Part shown: positions 48,112-56,335 of the stretch, one piece after another
How the letters are laid out: every line of letters starts with the position of its first letter
Position numbering within the stretch: position 1 is the stretch's first letter
Assembly (NCBI RefSeq): GCF_044466355.1
Contig: NZ_JBITMQ010000004.1
Coordinates: 62,001-126,000 of the forward strand
Origin: Actinophytocola sp044466355
GTDB taxonomy: Bacteria > Actinomycetota > Actinomycetes > Mycobacteriales > Pseudonocardiaceae
DNA length: 64,000 nt
Direction of reading: 5' to 3'
Program-made: the position numbers and the translations under genes
Notes under the pieces: model-generated
What the model was told of the DNA's origin: nothing
The model's input: only the letters and a program-made list of their open reading frames with translations
Databases searched by the model: none

Positions 48112-48996
48112 GTGTCAGCCGTGTCAAGCGCCGCACCTCAGCCCGCATCGGATCAGCGGGACGTGCCATCCCTGCTCGCCCGTCTCATCGACGACGCCGC
48201 CTTGTTCCCGCCCGGGAACGCGACCGTGCCCGACGCGGTGCGGTTGCACCTGGAAGGCAGATCGAGCGATCACGCCGACCTGGTGGGTCTCTTCCTGTGC
48301 CCGGCCTCCCGGTTGCCAGAGCTCATCACCGAGTTGATCAAGGTGAAGCCCGGCAAGCCGGTGGAGCTGTCCCTCGTCATCGACACCGGTCTCGGCGGTG
48401 TGCCGAAGGCGCTGTCGATCGTCGAGTCGCGAGCCGAGCTGCTCGCGCTGCGCATGGTCGAGATGCCCGCGCCGTCCGACGTCGACGAGGTGTGGCTCGA
48501 GCGTGTCTCCGAGTTCGTGCCGGAGGACGTGATCCGGGTGATCGAGCCGCGTCGCGGCGGCGCGGGCTGGCTCGACGGCATCCAGCGCGTCATCGAGCAC
48601 GGCAGCTGGCCCAAGCTGCGCTGCGGCGGGCTGTCGGCCGAGAACTTCCCGAGCGTCGAGGAGGTCTTCGACTTCCTCTCGGTGATCAACGCCGGTGGCG
48701 CGTCGTTCAAGGCGACCGCGGGCCTGCACAACGCGGTCCGGCACACCGCGGCCGACACCGGCTTCACCCACCACGGCTTCCTCAACCTGCTGATCGCCAC
48801 CGGCCGCCTGCTCGCGGGCGCCGAAGCCGACGACGTGCGGGCGGCGCTCGCGGCCACCGACGGCAAGGCACTCGCCGAGGAGGCGCAGAACCTGACCGAG
48901 CACGAGGCGCTCTCCGTGCGCGGCGTGTTCGCGTCCTACGGGTCGTGCTCGCTGACCGACCCGGTGACCGACCTCGAGGAACTGGACCTGCTGTGA
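48112..48996 (+). CDS. Conserved protein of unknown function between hmgA and fahA
   Basis: 294 aa, GTG 48112 (GTG 48121 also possible). It reads as a soluble alpha/beta protein, possibly TIM-barrel-like, with ALFPPGNATVPDAVRLHLEG near the start, RVIEPRRGGAGWLDGIQRV midway, and KATAGLHNAVRHTAADTGFT and HHGFLNLLIATGRL near the end. It overlaps fahA by 4 nt (GTGA), so it is cotranslated with it. Maleylacetoacetate isomerase, the step between HmgA and FahA, is otherwise missing here. No GST fold is visible, so that role is only a hypothesis. Confidence 0.8.
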   Translation: MSAVSSAAPQPASDQRDVPSLLARLIDDAALFPPGNATVPDAVRLHLEGRSSDHADLVGLFLCPASRLPELITELIKVKPGKPVELSLVIDTGLGGVPKALSIVESRAELLALRMVEMPAPSDVDEVWLERVSEFVPEDVIRVIEPRRGGAGWLDGIQRVIEHGSWPKLRCGGLSAENFPSVEEVFDFLSVINAGGASFKATAGLHNAVRHTAADTGFTHHGFLNLLIATGRLLAGAEADDVRAALAATDGKALAEEAQNLTEHEALSVRGVFASYGSCSLTDPVTDLEELDLL

Positions 48997-50189
48997 CCGC
49001 CTCGTGGGTGCACGACCCAGCCTTCGCGCGAGACCAGCCGTTCGGCCCGCAGACCCTGCCGTACGGCGTGGTCGACGCGGGTGACGGTCCACAGGTGGCG
49101 GTCCGGGTGGGCGACCACGCGCTGCCGCTGCGGTCGGTCGCGCACGACCTCGGCGACGTCGCCGACCTGGTGTCGCGTCCGTCGCTGGACCCGCTGCTGG
49201 CCGCGACCCGCGCCGAGTGGAGCGTGCTGCGGGCACGGCTGCTGGACCTGGTCGCCATGTCGGCGCCGCCGACGGGCGCGACGCTGGTGCCGCTGACGGA
49301 CGTGCGGATGGCGCTGCCGTTCACCGTCGGCGACTACGTCGACTTCTACTCGTCGCGCTACCACGCGGAGAACGTCGGCCGGATCATGCGGCCGGACAGC
49401 GAGCCGCTGCTGCCGAACTGGACGCACCTGCCGGTCGGCTACCACGGCCGGTCCGGCACGGTCGTGGTCTCCGGCACGGACATCGAACGTCCGCACGGCC
49501 AGCGACGCGGTTCGTCCGGCCCGCACTTCGGCCCGAGCGGCCGGCTCGACATCGAGGCGGAGGTCGGGTTCGTGTGCGGCGGCCCGGTCGCCCGCCGCGT
49601 GCCGACGTCGGCGGCGGCCGAACACGTCTTCGGCGTGGTGCTGGTGAACGACTGGTCGGCACGCGACATCCAGGGCTGGGAGTACCAGCCGCTGGGCCCG
49701 TTCCTCGGCAAGTCGTTCGCGACGTCGATCTCCGCGTGGATCACCCCGCTGGACGCGTTCGCGATGGCGCGGGTGCCGGTGCCCGACTTCGACCACCCCC
49801 GGCTGCCGTACCTGCGGGAGGACCCGCCGTGGGGCCTCGACCTGGCGCTGAAGGTCGAGTGGAACGGCACGGTGGTCTCGCGGCCGCGGTTCTCCGACAT
49901 GTCGTGGTCGTGCGCGCAGCAGCTCGCGCACATGACGGTCAACGGCGCGACCGTCCGGCCGGGCGACCTGTTCGCGTCGGGCACGGTGTCCGGCCCGGAG
50001 AAGAACCAGCGCGGCTGCTTCCTGGAACTGTCGTGGGGCGGCCGGGAGAAGATCACCCTCGCCGACGGCGTGACCAGGACGTTCCTGGAGGACGGCGACG
50101 AGGTCGTGATCACCGCGACCGCGCCGGGCGAGGACGGTTCGGTGGTCGGCATCGCACCGGTCACGGGCAGAGTGGTCCCGGCGGTCTGA
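48993..50189 (+). CDS. fahA: Fumarylacetoacetase
   Basis: 398 aa, GTG start overlapping the previous stop. The FAH signatures are clear: DYVDFYSSRYHAENVGRI, LPVGYHGRSGTVVVSG, LDIEAEVGFV (metal-binding Glu pair), VLVNDWSARDIQGWEYQPLG and PLGPFLGKSFATSISAWI. It hydrolyses fumarylacetoacetate to fumarate and acetoacetate, the last step of tyrosine catabolism. It is followed 1 nt later by the IclR gene. Confidence 0.96.
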   Translation: MTASWVHDPAFARDQPFGPQTLPYGVVDAGDGPQVAVRVGDHALPLRSVAHDLGDVADLVSRPSLDPLLAATRAEWSVLRARLLDLVAMSAPPTGATLVPLTDVRMALPFTVGDYVDFYSSRYHAENVGRIMRPDSEPLLPNWTHLPVGYHGRSGTVVVSGTDIERPHGQRRGSSGPHFGPSGRLDIEAEVGFVCGGPVARRVPTSAAAEHVFGVVLVNDWSARDIQGWEYQPLGPFLGKSFATSISAWITPLDAFAMARVPVPDFDHPRLPYLREDPPWGLDLALKVEWNGTVVSRPRFSDMSWSCAQQLAHMTVNGATVRPGDLFASGTVSGPEKNQRGCFLELSWGGREKITLADGVTRTFLEDGDEVVITATAPGEDGSVVGIAPVTGRVVPAV

Positions 50190-50190
50190 G

Positions 50191-50838
50191 GTGGCCCGCC
50201 CGATCCGTCCCATCCAGCCCGCGGCCCGCCCGCCGGCGGGGACCGGCCGGGAGAGCTCGCTGACCCTGGAACGCGGCCTGGCGCTGTTGCAGGCGGTGGC
50301 GGACTCCGAGTCGGAGGCACCGACGATCAGCGACCTGGCCACCGCGATCGGCGCGTCCCGCGCGGCGGTCTACCGGCTGCTGGTGCCGCTGCAGGAACGC
50401 GGCCTGGTCCGGCGCGACGGCTCGAAGGTGCGGCTGGGCCTCGGTTTGCTGCGGCTGGCGGCGAGCGTGACCCCGCAGCTGCGCCTGGCCGCCCTCCCCG
50501 CCCTGCGTGAACTGGCGGAGTCCGTCGGCGCGACGGCCCACCTGACCGTCGCGGACGGCGAGGAGGCCCAGGCGATCGCGGTGATCGAACCGTCGTGGAC
50601 GACCTACCACGTGGCGTACCGGGTCGGCACCCGTCACGCCCTGTCGCGGGGCGCGGCGGGCAAGGCGATCGGGCTCCGTTCGGAGGACCCGGGCTGGCTC
50701 GCGACGACCGGCGAACTGCAGTCCGGCGCGTCCGGCATCGCGGCGCCGGTACGCGGGGTGCCGGGGCTGCGGGCGAGCGTCGGCGTGGTGAGCTTCGAGC
50801 CCCTCGACGGGGCGGTCGTGGGGCCGAAGGTCCTGGCG
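50191..50838 (+). CDS. IclR-family regulator, 3' end lost in a G/C-only run
   Basis: 216 codons read well: winged helix at about 22-85 (SLTLERGLALLQAVADSESE; ISDLATAIGASRAAVYRLLV) and the IclR effector domain (GATAHLTVADGEEAQAIAVI; HALSRGAAGKAIGL). Family members are about 230-250 aa, so only the last few residues are missing. After VVGPKVLA the sequence becomes a G/C-only stretch that cannot be trusted. It probably controls hmgA, the 48112 gene and fahA. Starts 1 nt after fahA. Confidence 0.85.
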
Positions 50839-50931
50839 GGGGGGGGGGGGGGGGGGGGGCCGCCGCCCCCCGGGGGGGGGGGGGGGGGGGCCCGCGGGGC
50901 GGGGGGGGGCCCGCGGGGGGGGCGCCCCCCC
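50835..50931. other. 97-base G/C-only low-complexity run, probable sequence fault
   Basis: Not one A or T in 97 bases, with runs of up to 22 G, sitting exactly between the end of the IclR gene and the stop of a convergent gene. Elsewhere in the window nothing similar occurs. I regard it as a homopolymer-reading or gap-closure artefact around a terminator hairpin; the real spacing between the two genes is unknown. Confidence 0.85.
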
Positions 50932-50942
50932 TCCGGTGAGCG

Positions 50943-51848
50943 TCAGCTGGTCGCCAGCTCGCGCAGGACGTCGTCCAGCGGGGTCGGCTTCAGGTCGAGG
51001 ACCGTCGCCGTGTCCGTCCATTCCATGACCGCCGGGCGGCGGTACAGGTACTGCATCTCGGGCATCTCCGCCATGACCGGGTCGGCGGTGGCCTGTGCGT
51101 GCAGCTCCAGCGCGGTCATCTCGCGGATCGAGGGCAGCGGCACGCCGGCCACCTCGGCGAAGCGGGCCGCCATCGCCCGGATCGGGATGTCCGAGGTTTG
51201 CGGGGTGTGCCACGCGCGGCCCCACGACGCCTCCGACCTCGCCACCGCGACCAGTGTCGCCGCGACGTCGCCGGTGTAGGTCCAGCTGTGCGGCACGTCC
51301 AGGTCCGCCGGGAACACGATCTCCTGGCCCGCCAGCACGTTCGGGGCGATCATCAGGTTGAACAGCGCGAACGCGGCGACCCCCAGGTAGTCGCCTGGGC
51401 GTACCTCCGCGAACCGGATGCGGCCCGCCTCGTGTGCGGCGAGCCCGTCCAGGTACATCCGCGTCCGGACCTCGCCCTTGATCGTCGTGGGGCGCATGGG
51501 CAGGCCGGGGGTCAGCGGGCCGTCGACCGGGCCGTAGCCGTACACGTTGGACAGGCTCACGTACGCGGCACCCGTCGCCTCCGCCGCCGACAGCAGGGCC
51601 GCCGACAGCGCCGGTGCCTCCTCGGGCCACCGGTCGTACGAGGGCATCGCGCAGTTGATGATCGTGGCGGCGCCGCCGGACAGCTCCGTCAGCCGGGTGG
51701 TCGCGTCGGCCGCGACCAGTTCGATCCTCGGGTGTGACGGGCCGGTGCCGCGGCGGGTGATCACCCGTACGTCGTCGCCCGTGGTGGCCAGCAGGAGTGC
51801 GGTCGCGGTACCGGTCGGGCCCGCGCCGACCACAACGTGTGAAGTCAT
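50943..51848 (-). CDS. NAD(P)-dependent epimerase/dehydratase-like protein
   Basis: 301 aa, ATG 51848. N-terminal Rossmann motif HVVVGAGPTGTATALLLA and a YGYGPVDGPLTPGLPMRPTT region typical of atypical extended SDRs. The SDR catalytic YxxxK is not in the usual form: NVYGYG is present and a Lys follows at PTTIKGE. The C-terminus includes EMQYLYRRPAVMEWTDT. It may act as an NAD-binding oxidoreductase. Divergent from the AraC regulator, which may control it. Both ends are intact. Confidence 0.82.
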   Translation of the reverse strand: MTSHVVVGAGPTGTATALLLATTGDDVRVITRRGTGPSHPRIELVAADATTRLTELSGGAATIINCAMPSYDRWPEEAPALSAALLSAAEATGAAYVSLSNVYGYGPVDGPLTPGLPMRPTTIKGEVRTRMYLDGLAAHEAGRIRFAEVRPGDYLGVAAFALFNLMIAPNVLAGQEIVFPADLDVPHSWTYTGDVAATLVAVARSEASWGRAWHTPQTSDIPIRAMAARFAEVAGVPLPSIREMTALELHAQATADPVMAEMPEMQYLYRRPAVMEWTDTATVLDLKPTPLDDVLRELATS

Positions 51849-51910
51849 GTCCTCGACGTTATGGGCGTCGGGAAAGACTGTGGATGGTTCAGAAGCTCTG
51901 ATGGATGTCC

Positions 51911-51916
51911 TAGAGT
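51911..51916 (+). promoter_or_regulatory. -10 element TAGAGT, leaderless promoter of araC-like gene
   Basis: TAGAGT ends 6 nt before GTG 51923. The divergent SDR gene begins 75 nt away on the other side. Confidence 0.4.
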
Positions 51917-51922
51917 CTTCGT

Positions 51923-52843
51923 GTGGACGTGCTGAGCGACGTGCTGATCACCCTGCGGACCGGACGGCCCTCGGCCGCGCGGTCCTCCAGCCAGGCGCCG
52001 TGGGGGGTGCGGTTCCAGCGCGGCCCGGCCGCCGGATGCCACGTCGTCCTCGAGGGCGGCTGCTGGTTGCTCTCCGACCACGGCGAACCCAGGCGGCTCA
52101 GCCCGGGCGACGTGCTGTTCACCCCGCACGGCGACGGGCACGCGCTCGCCGACCACCCGGACAGCCCGCTCGTCGACTTCGAACCGGAACCGCACGACGC
52201 CGCGCCGCTCGACGAGATGCGCATCGACGGCGCCGGGCCGGTCACCGAGCTGCTGTGCGCCTACTACTGGTTCGACGCCGCCCGGCCGCACCCGCTGCTC
52301 ACCGAGTTGCCCGCCATGGTCCACGTGCCTGCCCGGGTCGGGCAGCACCCCTCGCTGCGGGCCGCCGTCGAACTGCTCGGGCAGGAGGTGGCCGACCCTC
52401 GGCCGGGTACCGAGGCCGCCGTGCCCGCGCTGATCGACATGCTCCTGCTGTACGTGCTGCGTGCCTGGCTCGACGACCAGCCCGAAGGCCAGTCCGGCTG
52501 GGCCACCGCGTTGCGCGACCCGGCGATCACCGCCGCGCTGCGCCAGATCCACCGCCACCCCGAGAAGCCGTGGACGGTCGAGGACCTGGCCGCGGTCGCC
52601 GGGCTGTCCCGTGCCGCGTTCGCGAAGCGCTTCACCGCGATCATCGGCCAGCCGCCGCTGACCTACCTGACGTGGTGGCGGATGACCACGGCCGCCCGGC
52701 TGCTCCGCGAGTCCGACGACCCGCTGCGCACGGTCGCCGCCCGCAGTGGCTACGCGTCCGAGTACGCGTTCGGGAAGGCGTTCAAGCGCGCCTACGACAC
52801 CGCGCCCGGGTCATACCGGGCGGCGCAGAAGAGCTCGGCGTAG
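51923..52843 (+). CDS. AraC-family regulator with cupin sensor domain
   Basis: 306 aa. N-terminal AraC_binding_2/cupin_6-type domain (about 5-175: CHVVLEGGCWLLSDHGEPRR; LSPGDVLFTPHGDGHALAD) and a C-terminal double HTH (about 195-300: PWTVEDLAAVAGLSRAAFAK; GYASEYAFGKAFKRAYDTAP). It is probably an activator or repressor of the divergent 50943 oxidoreductase gene. Its last 33 nt overlap the convergent MpaB-like gene. Confidence 0.9.
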   Translation: MDVLSDVLITLRTGRPSAARSSSQAPWGVRFQRGPAAGCHVVLEGGCWLLSDHGEPRRLSPGDVLFTPHGDGHALADHPDSPLVDFEPEPHDAAPLDEMRIDGAGPVTELLCAYYWFDAARPHPLLTELPAMVHVPARVGQHPSLRAAVELLGQEVADPRPGTEAAVPALIDMLLLYVLRAWLDDQPEGQSGWATALRDPAITAALRQIHRHPEKPWTVEDLAAVAGLSRAAFAKRFTAIIGQPPLTYLTWWRMTTAARLLRESDDPLRTVAARSGYASEYAFGKAFKRAYDTAPGSYRAAQKSSA

Positions 52844-53671
52844 CGCCCGCCGCGCCCGCTCGGCCCGGCGTGCCTCGTACGCGATGGGGAAGTACCGCAA
52901 CCGTTCCGGCAGCAGCGGCAGCACCCGCCCCACCACGGCACCCAGCAACCGCAGGGCCCGTTCGTCGCGGGACGTCCACGTCAGGCCCAGCTTCTCCCTG
53001 GCCGCCGCGGGCAGCGTGCCGATCGTGACGAAGTGCTGGACGCGGCCGGGCACGTCCATCGCCACCCGCCACAGCGGGCGGAGCACGGCGGGCAGGTCGA
53101 CCGGCGGCGGGGTGTGGCGGGTCGACTCCAGGAACTCGTACGCGGTCGGGTGGGCGACCAGCGTCTCGTCGACCATGTCGGCGAAGTACTCGAGGTAGGC
53201 GTCGTAGGTCGGCGGGATCTCCTTCTCCGCCACGTGCAGGTTCCGCGCCAGCTGCACGATCTCCGCGTAGAACTCCTCCTCCTCGGCCCGCGTCAGCGGC
53301 CGCTTCGAGAAGTACTTCGCGCCGACCGTGTAGGCGTACGGCGCGGTCAGGATGATCCACGCCCACGGGCCGGACGCCAGCGCCGTGTACCGCGTGCCGT
53401 CCACGGTGGACGTCAGTGGCGCGTGCAGAGCCCGGAGGCGGTCGCCTTCGCGCAGCGCCTCCTCGCCGCCGTACACCCACGTCATCACCGACGCGATGGA
53501 CCGCTGGGCGCGCCCGATCGCGTCCGTGCGGAACACCGAGTGCTCACCGACGACCGCGCCGACCGCCGGGTGCATCACCTGCAACGCGAACGCCGCGCCG
53601 GTGGTCAGGGAGAACGTGACGAGCCCGGTCTCGTCCCACAGGCGCGTGCCCGGGCTGATCGGCTGCCGCAT
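52811..53671 (-). CDS. MpaB/DUF2236-family oxygenase
   Basis: 286 aa. The ER/K-type DUF2236 (MpaB catalytic) pattern is evident: ALQVMHPAVGAVVGEHSVFR, then DAIGRAQRSIASVMTWVYGG, PYAYTVGAKYFSKRPLTRAE and the late RLRYFPIAYEARRAERARRA. The family uses a heme with conserved His and includes latex-clearing Lcp-like and mycophenolate MpaB enzymes; most bacterial members are uncharacterised. Divergent from a TetR regulator with an operator between, so it is probably repressed by it. Confidence 0.87.
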   Translation of the reverse strand: MRQPISPGTRLWDETGLVTFSLTTGAAFALQVMHPAVGAVVGEHSVFRTDAIGRAQRSIASVMTWVYGGEEALREGDRLRALHAPLTSTVDGTRYTALASGPWAWIILTAPYAYTVGAKYFSKRPLTRAEEEEFYAEIVQLARNLHVAEKEIPPTYDAYLEYFADMVDETLVAHPTAYEFLESTRHTPPPVDLPAVLRPLWRVAMDVPGRVQHFVTIGTLPAAAREKLGLTWTSRDERALRLLGAVVGRVLPLLPERLRYFPIAYEARRAERARRALRRALLRRPV

Positions 53672-53684
53672 GACCCAGCTCCCT

Positions 53685-53706
53685 TCTGGTGAAGGACGTC
53701 ACCAGA
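53685..53706. promoter_or_regulatory. TetR operator: 22-bp perfect inverted repeat
   Basis: Arms TCTGGTGA and TCACCAGA with a 6-nt spacer, in the 49-bp gap between divergent MpaB and TetR genes. It abuts the TetR -10 TAACAT (53707-53712), which itself is 8 nt before the TetR ATG. Confidence 0.75.
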
Positions 53707-53712
53707 TAACAT
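53707..53712 (+). promoter_or_regulatory. -10 element TAACAT of the tetR-like gene
   Basis: TAACAT directly follows the operator arm and ends 8 nt before ATG 53721. The arrangement would let the repressor block its own transcription. Confidence 0.5.
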
Positions 53713-53720
53713 AGGTTCGC

Positions 53721-54350
53721 ATGAAGACCTACGGTGGCGCCAGCCCCGACGAGCGAAAGACCAGGCGGCGCGCCGCGTTGCGCGAGGCCGCGCTCGACCT
53801 GCTCGCCGAGGGCGGCTGGGAACGCGTCACCGTCCGCGGGGTCTGCGCCCGCGCCAAGCTCAACGACCGCTACTTCTACGAGAGCTTCCGCGACCCGGCG
53901 GCGCTGCTGCTCGCCGTCCGCGAACAGGTGACGGCACACGCGTTCGCGGTGGTCGCCAAGGCGATCGCGGACACCGCACCCGACCCGGACGTGCGGGTCC
54001 GCGCGGTGATCGTGGCACTCGTCGACTTCTTCACCGAGGACCCGCGGCGCGGCCACCTGCTGGTCCAGTCGCAGGCCACCGACGAGCTGCGGGCCGCACG
54101 CCAGACCTCCGTCCGCGCCATGGCACGCGTGGTCGCCGACCAGGGCGCCGCGATGCTCGGCGCGCAGGCCCCGCCGGAACCGGACCGCGAGCTGGCCGCG
54201 CTCACGCTCGTCCACGGCACGCTGGAACTGTTCGCCTCCTGGCTGCGCGGCGAACTGGACATCACCCGCACGCACCTCGTCGACTTCCTCGTCGCCATGG
54301 TCCGCACGACCGAGGACCTCGCCGCGGCGTTGCGGCGGCAACGCGGATGA
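53721..54350 (+). CDS. TetR-family regulator, divergent from MpaB gene
   Basis: 209 aa. HTH at about 15-60 (LREAALDLLAEGGWERVTVR; LNDRYFYESFRDPAALLLAV), then a helical ligand-binding core. The palindrome overlapping its promoter implies autorepression and control of the MpaB-like oxygenase. The ligand is unknown. Confidence 0.9.
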   Translation: MKTYGGASPDERKTRRRAALREAALDLLAEGGWERVTVRGVCARAKLNDRYFYESFRDPAALLLAVREQVTAHAFAVVAKAIADTAPDPDVRVRAVIVALVDFFTEDPRRGHLLVQSQATDELRAARQTSVRAMARVVADQGAAMLGAQAPPEPDRELAALTLVHGTLELFASWLRGELDITRTHLVDFLVAMVRTTEDLAAALRRQRG

Positions 54351-54396
54351 CCTCCGGGCATTAGGCTCCTGCCGTGAGAACCGGCAGTCGCGCGCG

Positions 54397-54480
54397 ATGA
54401 ACGACCCCGCGAGAGAGTTCGACGTCGTGGGGGTCACCACGTCGACGATCGCCGACATCCTGGTGGCGAACCGACCGTGA
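54397..54480 (+). CDS. 27-residue ORF overlapping the CheR start
   Basis: ATG 54397 to TGA 54480, overlapping GTG 54477 by 4 nt. It begins with an acidic NDPAREFDVVGVTTS stretch faintly like the first strand of CheB methylesterases, which are usually encoded before or fused to CheR. It could be a CheB remnant, a leader peptide coupling translation, or chance. Low confidence. Confidence 0.3.
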   Translation: MNDPAREFDVVGVTTSTIADILVANRP

Positions 54481-56315
54481 CCCAGCCGACGGACCCCGAC
54501 CTCGAAGAGCTGCTCCGGTTCATCCGCGACGCCCGCGGTTTCGACTTCACCGGCTACAAGCGCAGCTCGCTCACCCGGCGCATCCGCAAGCGGATGGCCG
54601 ACATCGGCGTCGCGGAGTACCCCGACTACCAGGACCTGCTCGAGGCGAGCGCGGCCGAGTTCGGCGCGTTGTTCAACACCATCCTGATCAACGTCACCGG
54701 CTTCTTCCGCGACGAGGAGAGCTGGGCCCACCTGCGCGACACCGTGCTGCCGGAGCTGCTGCTCGGACTGGACGCCGACGAGGAGATCCGTGTGTGGAGC
54801 GCGGGCTGCTCGTCCGGCGAGGAGGCGTACACGCTCGCGATCGTGCTCGCCGAGGTGCTCGGCGTCGAGCAGTGCGTGCGGCGCGTGAAGATCTACAGCA
54901 CCGACGTGGACGACGAGGCGCTGCGGCGGGCGCGGCTCGGCACGTACCCGTCGAAGGCCGTGGAGAACCTGCCCGCCGGACTGGTGGAGAAGTACTTCGA
55001 ACCGCAGGGTGACGCGGTCTCGTTCCGTACCGACCTGCGCAGGCGGGTCATCTTCGGCCGCCACGACATCACGAGGGACGCGCCGATCTCGCGGCTGCAC
55101 CTGCTGGTGTGCCGCAACACGCTCATGTACTTCAACGTCGAGGCGCAGCAGGCGATCGTCGACCGCTTCACGTTCGCCATGAACGACCGCGCGTGCCTGT
55201 TCCTCGGCAAGGCGGAGATGCTGCTGGCCGACGGCAACCGGTTCGAGGTGGTGAGCATGCGGCACCGCATGTTCCGCCGCCGGGGCGGCACGGTGCCGCG
55301 GCCGCTGTCCCCGAGCCGTCCCGTGCGCACGATCGCGGTCCCGGAGGACGGCGACCGGCAGCGGAACGTCCGCGACCTGGTGCTGGACACCGCGCCGAAC
55401 GCGATCGTGGCGGTGGACATGGCGGGCGTCCTCATCCAGGTCAACGGCCAGGCGCGGGCCTTGCTGGGAATGGGGCCCTCGGACGTCGGCAGGCCGTTCC
55501 GGGACCTGGAGATCTCCTACCGGCCGCTCGAACTGCGGTCCCTCATCGAGCAGGCGCACGACACCCGCCGCCCGGTGCGCGTCAACGCCGTCGAGCGCCG
55601 GATCGCCGCCGACGAGGTCCAGTACCTCGACATCGTGGTGCAGCCGCTGATCGCGATCGACGGCGAGTTGCTCGGCGCGGGCATCGCGTTCATCGACAAC
55701 ACCTTGTTCACCCAGCTGCAGCAGGAGGTCAAGCGCAGCCGCGAGGAGCTGGAGACCACGAACGAGGAACTCCAGTCAACCAACGAGGAACTCGAGACCA
55801 CCAACGAGGAACTCCAGTCCAGCATCGAGGAACTGGAGACCACGAACGAGGAACTGCAGTCCACCAACGAGGAACTCGAGACCACCAACGAGGAACTCCA
55901 GTCCGGCAACGAGGAACTGGAGACCATGAACGAGGAGATGCGGATCCGCGGCGACGAGCTCGGCGAGGCACGCACGTTCCTCGAGGGCGTGCTGTCGAGC
56001 GTCGCGGCCGGGGTGGTGGTGCTGGACGCGCACCTGCGGGTGCGCAGCTGGAACCGGGGCGCCGAGGAACTGTGGGGGCTGCGTGCCGCCGAGGTCGACA
56101 ACGAGGACTTCTTCAAGCTCGACTTCGGGTTGCCGACCGCCGGGCTGGCCACCCTGATCCGTGACTGCGTCGCAGGCCGGAGCCGGACGGGACCGGTGGA
56201 CGTGGCCGCGGTGAACCGACGTGGCCGCGCCTTCACGTGCTCGCTGACCTGCAACCCGTTGAACAGTGCGGACGGCGGCGTCGTCCTGCTGATGGAGCCG
56301 GCCGATCAAGGCTGA
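54477..56315 (+). CDS. CheR-type methyltransferase with coiled coil and PAS domains
   Basis: 612 aa, GTG start. CheR N-terminal helical domain (about 5-75: GFDFTGYKRSSLTRRIRKRM) and SAM-binding methyltransferase (about 80-270: VWSAGCSSGEEAYTLAIVLA; CRNTLMYFN). Two PAS-like domains lie at about 300-415 and 500-610. Between them is a heptad-repeat coiled coil (about 423-487). Such CheR-PAS hybrids exist without chemotaxis receptors; the substrate may be a signalling protein. Followed 20 nt later by two GAF-ANTAR genes. Confidence 0.9.
   Translation: MTQPTDPDLEELLRFIRDARGFDFTGYKRSSLTRRIRKRMADIGVAEYPDYQDLLEASAAEFGALFNTILINVTGFFRDEESWAHLRDTVLPELLLGLDADEEIRVWSAGCSSGEEAYTLAIVLAEVLGVEQCVRRVKIYSTDVDDEALRRARLGTYPSKAVENLPAGLVEKYFEPQGDAVSFRTDLRRRVIFGRHDITRDAPISRLHLLVCRNTLMYFNVEAQQAIVDRFTFAMNDRACLFLGKAEMLLADGNRFEVVSMRHRMFRRRGGTVPRPLSPSRPVRTIAVPEDGDRQRNVRDLVLDTAPNAIVAVDMAGVLIQVNGQARALLGMGPSDVGRPFRDLEISYRPLELRSLIEQAHDTRRPVRVNAVERRIAADEVQYLDIVVQPLIAIDGELLGAGIAFIDNTLFTQLQQEVKRSREELETTNEELQSTNEELETTNEELQSSIEELETTNEELQSTNEELETTNEELQSGNEELETMNEEMRIRGDELGEARTFLEGVLSSVAAGVVVLDAHLRVRSWNRGAEELWGLRAAEVDNEDFFKLDFGLPTAGLATLIRDCVAGRSRTGPVDVAAVNRRGRAFTCSLTCNPLNSADGGVVLLMEPADQG
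55743..55940 (+). repeat. 21-bp tandem repeats encoding a heptad coiled coil
   Basis: Nine to ten consecutive 7-codon units alternate between ELETTNE and ELQSTNE types (42-bp pairs). The repeats encode a long parallel helix between PAS domains. Similar TNEEL(Q/E) repeats are known in CheR/CheB hybrid kinases. Near-identical units make this tract prone to slippage and length change. Confidence 0.85.
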
Positions 56316-56322
56316 ACGCGAG

Positions 56323-56328
56323 TACGAT
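56323..56328 (+). promoter_or_regulatory. -10 element TACGAT, leaderless promoter
   Basis: TACGAT ends 7 nt before GTG 56336. It favours that start over the ATG at 56327. Confidence 0.4.
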
Positions 56329-56335
56329 GTGCCGG

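Noticed and set aside
50839..51279. Continuation of the IclR frame through the G-run to a 362-aa protein
   Set aside because: Poly-Gly/Pro then antisense of the SDR gene; not a real fusion.
53544..55559. 671-codon minus-strand open frame opposite cheR and tetR
   Set aside because: It spans three unrelated genes and a promoter region; Arg/Val/Gly-biased shadow with no family resemblance.
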